NCBI GenBank assembly: GCA_026984595.1
Contig: JALSRW010000011.1
Location: forward strand, 1-5,801
Reading direction: 5' to 3'
Origin: Alphaproteobacteria bacterium
Lineage (GTDB): Bacteria > Pseudomonadota > Alphaproteobacteria > Geminicoccales > Geminicoccaceae
DNA length: 5,801 nt
A program made the position numbers and the translations under genes. Shown in pieces: positions 1 through 5,633 of this stretch (positions are counted from its first letter, which is position 1; every line of letters starts with the position of its first letter). Under the pieces are notes generated by a model. That model was given only the letters and a program-made list of their open reading frames with translations. It made no database searches and was not told where the DNA came from.

Positions 1-1
1 C

Positions 2-1135
2 ATGGGCGACGAGGAGTTCCGCCGCATCGTGCGGGAGTTCATCGAGAAGGAATATCCCGAACATCTGCGTTTCGCCCCGACCCGGCTGCGCTGGGCGCAG
101 GTCCGGGAATGGCACGAAAAGCTGCTCGCGCGGGGCTGGGTCGCGCCCAACTGGCCGCGGGAATATGGCGGCATGGGACTGTCGCCGGCCAAGCTGCTGA
201 TCTTCCTCGAGGAGCAGGAGCGCTGGGGCGTCGCGCGCGGCCGCGACATGGGCGTGCAGATGGTGGGGCCGCTGCTGATCCGCTTCGGCACCGAGGAGCA
301 GAAGCGCTACTGGCTGCCGAGGATCCTCACCTGCGAGCATATCTGGTGCCAGGGCTATTCCGAGCCCGACGCCGGCTCGGATCTCGCCAACCTGGCGACC
401 CGGGCGGTGCGCGAGGGCGACCATTTCCTGGTCAACGGCCAGAAGATCTGGACCACGCTCGCCGACGACGCCACCCATATGTTCATGCTGGTGCGCACCA
501 ACCCGGACGCGCCCAAAAAGCAGGCCGGCATCAGCTTTCTGCTGGTGGACATGAAGACCCCGGGGATCACCGTGCGGCCCATCCCCACGCTTTCCGGCGA
601 GGCGGAGTTCTGCGAGGTGTTCTTCGACGATGTGCGGGTGCCGGTCGGCAATCTGGTCGGGGAGATCGACGAGGGCTGGCGGATGGCCAAGGCGCTCCTG
701 GGCTTCGAGCGGCTCTTCATCGGCAGCCCCAAACTCGCCCAGAGCGCTCTCGCCCAGCTCGAAAAACTGGCCCGTGCCAAGGGTCTCTTCGGAGATCCGG
801 CCTTCGCCGAGCGCTATGCGCGCCTCGCCCTCGATGTCGCCGATCATGCCGCTCTCTACGCCCGCTTCGCCGATCGGGTACGGCGCGGCGAGCCGCTCGG
901 TGCCGATGTTTCGATGCTCAAGATCTGGGCCACCGAGACCTGCCAGGCGATCACCGAGCTCTTGCGCGAGGCGGCGGGCCCCGATGCCGCGGTGCCCGGT
1001 TTTCTCGACCATGGCGGCGAGCGGCTGGATGTGCTCGGCACCTGGTACTTCGCCCGCCCGACCACGATCTACGGCGGCTCCAACGAAATTCAGCGCAACA
1101 TTCTGGCGAGGGCCGTGCTCGAGCTGCCCGGCTGA
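2..1135 (+). CDS. Acyl-CoA dehydrogenase family flavoprotein (5' end possibly truncated)
   Basis: Predicted FAD-dependent acyl-CoA dehydrogenase that oxidises an acyl-CoA to the 2,3-enoyl-CoA and passes electrons to ETF. The visible 377 residues cover the whole fold. The N-terminal helical domain includes WPREYGGMGLS (51-61). The flavin/substrate signature is YSEPDAGSDLAN (119-130), followed by NGQKIWTT (145-152). The C-terminal motif is IYGGSNEIQRN (356-366). The glutamate used as base in medium-chain enzymes (YEGT) is glycine here (G358). E236 in GFERLFIGS sits where isovaleryl- and long-chain dehydrogenases carry theirs, so it is the likely base. Relatives usually start about 6-10 residues before EEFRRIVREF, and the ATG lies at the window edge, so the true start may be upstream. 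It is followed after 30 nt by the crotonase homologue in an apparent operon. The family call is firm; the substrate is unknown. Confidence 0.93.
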   Translation: MGDEEFRRIVREFIEKEYPEHLRFAPTRLRWAQVREWHEKLLARGWVAPNWPREYGGMGLSPAKLLIFLEEQERWGVARGRDMGVQMVGPLLIRFGTEEQKRYWLPRILTCEHIWCQGYSEPDAGSDLANLATRAVREGDHFLVNGQKIWTTLADDATHMFMLVRTNPDAPKKQAGISFLLVDMKTPGITVRPIPTLSGEAEFCEVFFDDVRVPVGNLVGEIDEGWRMAKALLGFERLFIGSPKLAQSALAQLEKLARAKGLFGDPAFAERYARLALDVADHAALYARFADRVRRGEPLGADVSMLKIWATETCQAITELLREAAGPDAAVPGFLDHGGERLDVLGTWYFARPTTIYGGSNEIQRNILARAVLELPG

Positions 1136-1155
1136 GCCATCCCGTGGATTGCACC

Positions 1156-1160
1156 GGAGG
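1156..1160 (+). promoter_or_regulatory. Ribosome binding site of the crotonase-fold gene
   Basis: A perfect GGAGG core lies 5 nt before the ATG at 1166 and fixes that start. It sits in the 30-nt gap after the dehydrogenase, where I see no promoter or hairpin. Confidence 0.75.
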
Positions 1161-1165
1161 ATCCG

Positions 1166-1975
1166 ATGTCCGACCGCTACGCCGCATACGACCAGCTCGG
1201 GATCGATTGGCCGGCCGAGCGGGTGCTGCGCATCACCTTCGACCGCCCCGAAGCCCGGAACGCGGTGAGCGAAGCGATGCACGCCCAGCTCGCCGCCATC
1301 TGGCGGGAGATCGGCTCCGATCCGGAGGTGGGTGCGGTGCTGGTGACCGGCGCCGGGGATTCCTTCTCGGCCGGCGGCGATTTCGATCTCATCGAGCGGA
1401 TCATCGAGGATCCCGATGTCCGTTTCCGCGTCTGGCGGGAGGCCAGGGACCTCGTCTACAACATCGTCAACTGCGATGTGCCCATCGTCTCCGCCATCAA
1501 CGGTCCGGCGGTGGGTGCGGGGCTGGTGGTCGGCCTTCTGGCCGATGTCTCGATCGCCGGCCGGTCGGCGCGGATCATCGACGGGCATACCCGCCTCGGC
1601 GTCGCCGCCGGCGATGTGGCGGTGATGCTCTGGCCGCTTCTCTGTGGCTTGGCCAAGGCCAAATATTACCTGCTCACCTGCCGGCCACTCGATGGTGCGG
1701 AAGCGGAGCGGATCGGTCTGGTCTCCCTCTGTGTCGAGGATGCGGAGCTGCGGGAGACCGCGCTGGGGATCGCCCGCGATCTCGCGAGCGGCGCCCAGAG
1801 CGCCATCCGCATGACGAAATACGCGCTCAACAACTGGCTTCGGGCGGCCGGTCCCCTGTTCGACACCTCCACCGCGCTGGAGATGCTGGGTTTCACGGGC
1901 CCCGAGGTGCGGGAAGGTCTGGCCTCGTTCCGGGAAAAACGCCGCCCGGCCTTTCCGAAACGGTCTCCCATCTGA
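1166..1975 (+). CDS. Enoyl-CoA hydratase/isomerase (crotonase) family protein with non-canonical active site
   Basis: A 269-residue crotonase-superfamily protein of normal length for the family. The first oxyanion-hole loop is SFSAGGDFDLI (66-76), and the second is around INGPAVGAGL (111-120). The usual middle core and helical C-terminus (KYALNNWL, 218-225) follow. Both glutamates that activate water in classical 2-enoyl-CoA hydratases are absent: by ungapped alignment of the loops, the first is V121 and the second H141. The segment DGHTRLGVAAGD (139-150) instead places H141 and D150 nine residues apart. From recall, 6-oxocamphor hydrolase, a C-C bond hydrolase of this superfamily, uses His145 and Asp154, also nine apart; its third residue, His122, has no equivalent here. 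The protein could therefore be a retro-Claisen-type hydrolase or another crotonase activity acting on CoA esters. The superfamily assignment is secure; the reaction is unknown. Confidence 0.92.
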   Translation: MSDRYAAYDQLGIDWPAERVLRITFDRPEARNAVSEAMHAQLAAIWREIGSDPEVGAVLVTGAGDSFSAGGDFDLIERIIEDPDVRFRVWREARDLVYNIVNCDVPIVSAINGPAVGAGLVVGLLADVSIAGRSARIIDGHTRLGVAAGDVAVMLWPLLCGLAKAKYYLLTCRPLDGAEAERIGLVSLCVEDAELRETALGIARDLASGAQSAIRMTKYALNNWLRAAGPLFDTSTALEMLGFTGPEVREGLASFREKRRPAFPKRSPI

Positions 1976-1982
1976 GCGGCGG

Positions 1983-1990
1983 GGAGGAGG
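1983..1990 (+). promoter_or_regulatory. Ribosome binding site supporting the GTG start of the DUF35 gene
   Basis: GGAGGAGG ends 4 nt before the GTG at 1995. The first GGAGG core is 7 nt from the start. No ATG in this frame would give a sensible N-terminus, so this site decides the start. Confidence 0.7.
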
Positions 1991-1994
1991 GCTC

Positions 1995-2372
1995 GTGCAC
2001 GGTTCGGGACCGGAAGCGGTATTTCGGGCGGCCCTGCGGGAAGGGCGTTTTCTCATCCAGCGATGCGAGGCCTGCGGAGCCCACATCTTCCCGCCGCGCC
2101 TTCTCTGCCCGCGCTGTGAGGCCGACGGTCCCGTCTTCCTCGAGCCTTCCGGATCCGGGACGGTATATTCGGTGACCATCGTCCGCCGTCGTGGGGGCGA
2201 GGACGACAATGTCGTGCTGGTCGATCTCGAGGAAGGAGCCCGGGTGATGAGCCGGGTCGTCGGCATCGATCACGAGAATGTGCGCATCGGCATGCAGGTA
2301 CAGGGCTTCGTGGGTGAGATCGACGGCCGGCCGGCGCTGCTGTTCCGCCCGGTCGCGGAGGAAGGCTCGTGA
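1995..2372 (+). CDS. DUF35 / OB-fold zinc-ribbon protein, probable partner of the downstream thiolase
   Basis: A 125-residue protein of the DUF35 family (rubredoxin-like zinc ribbon plus OB-fold). All four zinc ligands are present: C24 and C27 in RCEACG, and C38 and C41 in LCPRCE. The OB-fold half follows from SGSGTVYSVTIVRR (about 52-65) to the end, with GARVMSRVVG and GRPALLFRP typical of the family. It has no enzymatic residues of its own. Known relatives bind thiolase-fold or MaoC-fold enzymes and are needed for their activity, as in the DUF35 domain of ChsH2 with the aldolase Ltp2. Here it is a free-standing protein. Its stop codon overlaps the next gene's GTG start in the sequence GTGA, so the two are probably translationally coupled and made in equal amounts. 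The partnership is inferred from this overlap and from family precedent. Confidence 0.93.
   Translation: MHGSGPEAVFRAALREGRFLIQRCEACGAHIFPPRLLCPRCEADGPVFLEPSGSGTVYSVTIVRRRGGEDDNVVLVDLEEGARVMSRVVGIDHENVRIGMQVQGFVGEIDGRPALLFRPVAEEGS
2357..2365 (+). promoter_or_regulatory. Ribosome binding site for the thiolase-fold gene, inside the DUF35 coding region
   Basis: GGAGGAAGG lies within the last codons of the DUF35 gene and ends 3 nt before the GTG at 2369. It supports that start over later in-frame codons and fits reinitiation at the GTGA overlap (2369-2372). Confidence 0.65.
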
Positions 2373-3520
2373 GCCGGGAGCTTCGCGGCAGGGCGGCGAT
2401 CGTCGGTGTCGCCCAGAACCGGATCGGCGAGGCGCCGGGCTGGGAGGCGATCGAGATCCTGGCCGAGGCGGCACGGCTGGCACTCGCCGATGCCGGCCTG
2501 TCGCTGCGCGAGGTGGACGGGCTCTTCACCTGCTCTTCCTTCCACTACATGCCTACCCTCACCGTTGCCGAATATCTCGGCATCCGCCCGCGCTTCCGCG
2601 AAGGCACCGTCATCGGCGGCTCCTCCTTCGTCCACTACCTCCTGCCGGCACTGCTTGCGCTCGAGAGCGGGCAATGCGAGGTGGCGCTGATCTGCTACGG
2701 CTCCAACCAGCGCAGTGCGGGCGGCCGCCTCGCCACCATGTCCGAGCCGCAGCCCTTCGAGGCGCCCTACGGGCCGCGCTACCCGATCTCCTCCTATGCG
2801 CTGGCGGCGGCGCGGCACATGCACGAGTACGGCACGACGCGGGAGCAGCTCGCCGAGGTGGCGGTGGCGGCACGGCAATGGGCGATGCGCAACCCCGAGG
2901 CCTTCCGCCGCGAGCCCCTCACGATCGAAGAGGTGCTGGCTTCGCCGATGGTCAGCGATCCGCTCTCGGTGCGCGACTGCTGTCTGGTCACCGATGGCGG
3001 CGGAGCGGTGGTGCTGGTGCGCGCGGAACGGGCCGCCGATCATCCGAAGCCGCCCGTCTATCTGCTCGGTTGCGCCACCGCACACTGGCACCGGGGGATC
3101 CTGCAGATGCCCGATCTGACGGTGACGGCGGCCACCGAATCGGGACGGCGCGCCTTCGCCATGGCCGGGCTCGGGCCGGACGAGATGGACGTGGTGGAGC
3201 TCTATGACGCCTTCACCATCAATACCATCCTGTTCCTCGAAGATCTCGGCTTCTGCCCGAAGGGAGAGGGCGGACGTTTCGTCGAGGGCGGGGCGATCGC
3301 CCCCGGCGGACGGCTGCCGGTCAATACCAACGGCGGCGGGCTGTCCTGTGTCCATCCCGGCATGTACGGGATCTTCCTGGTGATCGAGGCGGTGCGTCAG
3401 CTTCGCGGCGAGGCCGGCGATCGTCAGATCGAAGGGGCCGAGACGGCGCTCGTTCACGGCAATGGCGGGGTGCTCTCCAGCCAGTCCACGGCGGTGCTGG
3501 GCACCGCTGCGGTCCTCTAG
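2369..3520 (+). CDS. Thiolase-fold protein lacking the nucleophilic cysteine (SCP-x/Ltp2-like, candidate retro-aldolase)
   Basis: A 383-residue thiolase-superfamily protein. Its N-terminus, RGRAAIVGVAQNRIGE (6-21), is typical of the SCP-x-like branch that often lies beside DUF35 genes. Counting back from the conserved Gly101, the position of the acylated cysteine in biosynthetic/degradative thiolases falls at G84, in VIGGSSFVHY (81-90), with serines at 85-86. The C-terminal catalytic cysteine loop reads VHGNGG (362-367), with His in place of Cys. His329 in NGGGLSCVHPGMYG (321-334) is kept. ELYDAFT (277-283) and Y333 supply tyrosines that could act as acid/base, as proposed for the steroid side-chain aldolase Ltp2. 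Ordinary Claisen thiolysis therefore looks unlikely. Retro-aldol release of a short acyl-CoA from a 3-hydroxyacyl-CoA, with the DUF35 protein as partner, is the best inference. Fold and branch are well supported; the reaction is not proven. Confidence 0.92.
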   Translation: MSRELRGRAAIVGVAQNRIGEAPGWEAIEILAEAARLALADAGLSLREVDGLFTCSSFHYMPTLTVAEYLGIRPRFREGTVIGGSSFVHYLLPALLALESGQCEVALICYGSNQRSAGGRLATMSEPQPFEAPYGPRYPISSYALAAARHMHEYGTTREQLAEVAVAARQWAMRNPEAFRREPLTIEEVLASPMVSDPLSVRDCCLVTDGGGAVVLVRAERAADHPKPPVYLLGCATAHWHRGILQMPDLTVTAATESGRRAFAMAGLGPDEMDVVELYDAFTINTILFLEDLGFCPKGEGGRFVEGGAIAPGGRLPVNTNGGGLSCVHPGMYGIFLVIEAVRQLRGEAGDRQIEGAETALVHGNGGVLSSQSTAVLGTAAVL

Positions 3521-3529
3521 GGGCGGGCC

Positions 3530-4423
3530 GTGCCGATCGATCCGCAGGCGCTGCAGACCTACCCGTTTCCGGAAGTGCGCAGCGTCTATACGGCGCGCGA
3601 TGCGATCCTCTACGCGCTGAGCGTCGGCTTCGGCAGCGATCCCTGCGATGCGGCGGATCTGCGCTTCGTGTACGAGAAGCACCCCGATTTCGCCGCGGTC
3701 CCCAGCATGGCGGTGGTGCTGGGATCGCCGGGCATCTGGATCCGGGATCCGCGTACCGGCATCGACTGGCGGCGGGCGCTGCACGGGGAAGAACGATTGC
3801 GCCTTTTCCGGCCCTTGCCGCCGGAGGGCGAGGTGATCGGCCGTACGCGGATCACCGCCATTGTCGACAAGGGGGCGGGCAGGGGAGCGCTGGTGACGAG
3901 CGAACGGGAGATCACCGACGCCGCCTCGGGAGCCCTGCTCGCCACCGTCGCCAGCACCGTCTTCTGCCGCGGTGATGGCGGCTTCGGTGCCGGTTTCGGC
4001 AACCTGCCGGCGCCCCACCGTTTGCCGGAGCGGCCGCCGGATCGGGTGCTGCGGCTCGACACCTTCCCCCAGCAGGCGCTCCTCTATCGCCTGAACGGCG
4101 ACGACAATCCCCTCCACGCCGATCCGGCGGTGGCCCGGGAAGCGGGCTTCTCCCGGCCCATCCTGCACGGTCGTGCCACCTTCGGGATGCTCACCCGCGG
4201 CATCATGCGAAGCTGCTGTGGAGGCGATCCCGTGGCATTGTCCCGCGTCGAGGGGCGGTTCTCGGCCCCGCTCTGTCCGGGCGAGGCGATCCGTCTCGAA
4301 CTCTGGGAGGACGGCGGCGAAATCTCCTTCCGGGCGCGGGCCGAGAGGGATGGCAGGGTGGTGATGGACAATGGATTGGCGGTGATCGGTGGCGGATGGA
4401 AAGGAACCGGAAGGACATGCTGA
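3530..4423 (+). CDS. MaoC-like (R)-specific 2-enoyl-CoA hydratase, double hotdog (hydratase-2 type)
   Basis: A 297-residue protein resembling the hydratase-2 part of peroxisomal multifunctional enzyme 2, which adds water to 2-enoyl-CoA to give (R)-3-hydroxyacyl-CoA. The N-terminal hotdog carries YTARDAILYALSVGFGSDP (20-38) and LRFVYEKHPDF (44-54). The C-terminal hotdog has the catalytic motif YRLNGDDNPLHADP (186-199), with D191, N193 and H196 spaced as in human MFE-2 (Asp510/His515). GFSRPILHGRATFG (206-219) follows, then EGRFSAPLCPGE (241-252). The active site looks intact. GTG at 3530 is the only start codon between the previous TAG and the conserved N-terminus, and MPIDPQALQTYPFPEV matches the way relatives begin. 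The ribosome site is weak (a G-rich run at 3520-3527), and the 9-nt gap suggests coupling to the thiolase gene. It likely makes the 3-hydroxyacyl-CoA that the thiolase-fold protein cleaves. Confidence 0.93.
   Translation: MPIDPQALQTYPFPEVRSVYTARDAILYALSVGFGSDPCDAADLRFVYEKHPDFAAVPSMAVVLGSPGIWIRDPRTGIDWRRALHGEERLRLFRPLPPEGEVIGRTRITAIVDKGAGRGALVTSEREITDAASGALLATVASTVFCRGDGGFGAGFGNLPAPHRLPERPPDRVLRLDTFPQQALLYRLNGDDNPLHADPAVAREAGFSRPILHGRATFGMLTRGIMRSCCGGDPVALSRVEGRFSAPLCPGEAIRLELWEDGGEISFRARAERDGRVVMDNGLAVIGGGWKGTGRTC
4401..4414 (+). promoter_or_regulatory. Probable ribosome binding region for the CoA-transferase start at 4417
   Basis: AAGGAA (4401-4406) and GGAAGG (4409-4414) lie 10 and 2 nt before the ATG at 4417. 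Neither spacing is ideal, but the ATG at 4396 has only a weak GGTGG (4388-4392) in front of it. The choice between the two starts is moderate in confidence. Confidence 0.4.
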
Positions 4424-5616
4424 ACGGTGCATTGGACGGGATCAAGGTGATCGATGCCTCGCGCGTGCTGGCGGGTCCGCTCTGTGCGCAGATCCTGGCC
4501 GATCACGGGGCGCGGGTGATCAAGATCGAGCCGCCGCAGGGCGACGATACCCGCCGCTGGGGGCCACCCTTCAAGGACGGGGCCGCCTCCTACTATCACG
4601 GCGTCAATCGCAACAAGCGGTCGGTGGGCCTCGATCTGTCGCGCCCGGAGGGGCGGGAGGTGCTGCTGCAGCTCCTGGAAGATGCCGATGTGTTCATCGA
4701 GAACTTCCGCGCCGGCACCATGGAGAAATGGGGGCTGGGGTACGAGGAGGTGTTGCGCGCCCGCTTTCCCGGTCTCGTCTATGTGCGGATCACCGGCTTC
4801 GGTATCGACGGACCTCTAGGCGGACTGCCCGGCTACGATGCGGTGGCTCAGGCGATGACCGGGATGATGAGCATCAACGGCGATCCGCGCTGCGGCACCA
4901 CCCGGGTGGGCTGCCCGATCGTCGATCTCGCCACCGGCATGTATGCGGCCATCGGCGCGCTGATGGCGCTGCATGCCCGCAGCCGGCTCGGACACGGCCA
5001 GCTCGTCGATGCCTGTCTCTATGATACGGGAATCGCCATCCTCCATCCGCAGGTGATGAACTACCTGATTTCCGGCGAGGTGCCGGGTCTTCTGGGCAAC
5101 GGCCATCCCAACATCGTGCCCTACGACAAGTTCGGGACGCGAAGCTGCGAGATCTTCCTGGCGATCGGCAACGACGGGCAGTTCCGGAAGTTCTGCGAGC
5201 TCCTCGGCCGCCCGGAGCTGGCCGAGGATCCGCGTTTCGCCACCAATCCCCTGCGCAGCCGCAACCGCCATGCGCTGCGGAGCCTTCTCGAGGAGATGCT
5301 CGCCGAGACCGACGGGCACGAGCTCTGCGAGCGGCTGCTGGCCCATGGTGTGCCGGCGGGGCCGGTCAATACCATCGCCGAGGTGTTCGAGCATCCGCAT
5401 ACCGAACATCGCCGCATGTGCGTGGAGATCGGAGGTTACCGGCTTCCCGGGATCCCGGTGAAGATGTCGAAGACCGAACCTTCGGTTCGCCTGCCGCCGC
5501 CGCGCTACGGAGCGGATACGCGAGCGGTGCTGTGTGAGCTCGGCTACAGCCGGGAGGAGATCGAGGCGCTGCTGGCCGCGGGAGTGGTCTCCGAGGAGCT
5601 GCCCGGGGCGGGCTGA
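4417..5616 (+). CDS. CaiB/BaiF family (class III) CoA-transferase
   Basis: Transfers CoA between carboxylic acids through an aspartyl-CoA thioester. The 399 residues from this start carry the N-terminal signature LDGIKVIDASRVLAGPLCAQ. ADHGARVIKIEPP, NRNKRSVGLDL, ENFRAGTMEKWGL, ITGFGIDGP and GQLVDACLYDT follow in the usual order. The catalytic aspartate is D170 in GCPIVDLATGMYAA, close to Asp169 of formyl-CoA transferase. In alpha-methylacyl-CoA racemases of the same fold, a catalytic histidine sits in GHD; here the motif is GYD (Y140), which argues for a transferase over a racemase. An in-frame ATG at 4396 would add seven residues (MERNRKD). I prefer 4417 because relatives begin close to the G-I-K-V motif and A/G-rich sites (4401-4406, 4409-4414) precede it. 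It overlaps the hydratase stop by 7 nt (28 nt with the earlier start). Likely role: activation of the pathway acid, with unknown donor and acceptor. Confidence 0.93.
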   Translation: MLNGALDGIKVIDASRVLAGPLCAQILADHGARVIKIEPPQGDDTRRWGPPFKDGAASYYHGVNRNKRSVGLDLSRPEGREVLLQLLEDADVFIENFRAGTMEKWGLGYEEVLRARFPGLVYVRITGFGIDGPLGGLPGYDAVAQAMTGMMSINGDPRCGTTRVGCPIVDLATGMYAAIGALMALHARSRLGHGQLVDACLYDTGIAILHPQVMNYLISGEVPGLLGNGHPNIVPYDKFGTRSCEIFLAIGNDGQFRKFCELLGRPELAEDPRFATNPLRSRNRHALRSLLEEMLAETDGHELCERLLAHGVPAGPVNTIAEVFEHPHTEHRRMCVEIGGYRLPGIPVKMSKTEPSVRLPPPRYGADTRAVLCELGYSREEIEALLAAGVVSEELPGAG

Positions 5617-5633
5617 GCGGGCTCCGCTGTCAG
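5613..5633. terminator. Possible bidirectional terminator hairpin spanning two convergent stop codons
   Basis: CTGAGCGG and CCGC-tg-TCAG form an 8-bp stem with a GCT loop and a 2-nt bulge. The inner part, AGCGG-GCT-CCGCT (5616-5628), is a perfect 5-bp alternative. An outer pair, GGGCTG (5610-5615) with CAGCCC (5639-5644), is also possible. The hairpin includes the TGA of the CoA-transferase (5614-5616) and the TGA of the minus-strand transporter (5630-5632). There is no T-run on either side, so an intrinsic terminator is only tentative; it could instead stabilise 3' ends. Confidence 0.35.

Noticed and set aside
1136..1165. Possible internal promoter between the dehydrogenase and crotonase genes
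   Set aside because: Only 30 nt, with no convincing -35/-10 pair; it holds just a ribosome site, which fits an operon.
109..2175. A 688-codon plus-strand open frame running through the dehydrogenase and crotonase genes
   Set aside because: It is extremely rich in Arg, Gly and Ala with no domain match, and lies out of frame across two clear family members. It is a GC-driven shadow frame.
2270..4432. A 720-codon open frame on the minus strand opposite the DUF35 end, thiolase and MaoC genes
   Set aside because: Its translation is rich in Arg, His, Gly and Pro with no recognisable domain. It mirrors the codon bias of well-supported plus-strand genes and is a high-GC antisense artefact.
4834..4930. 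Possibility that the CaiB-family protein is an alpha-methylacyl-CoA racemase
   Set aside because: The racemase histidine (GHD) is tyrosine here (GYD), and the aspartate motif IVDLATG is in the CoA-transferase style, so a racemase is less likely.
4816..5409. A 197-codon minus-strand open frame inside the CoA-transferase gene
   Set aside because: No recognisable domain, and it lies fully opposite a conserved CaiB-family coding region.
5475..5489. Perfect 6-bp hairpin CGAACC-TTC-GGTTCG
   Set aside because: It lies inside the transferase coding region, encodes ordinary residues, has no T-run and is short enough to arise by chance.
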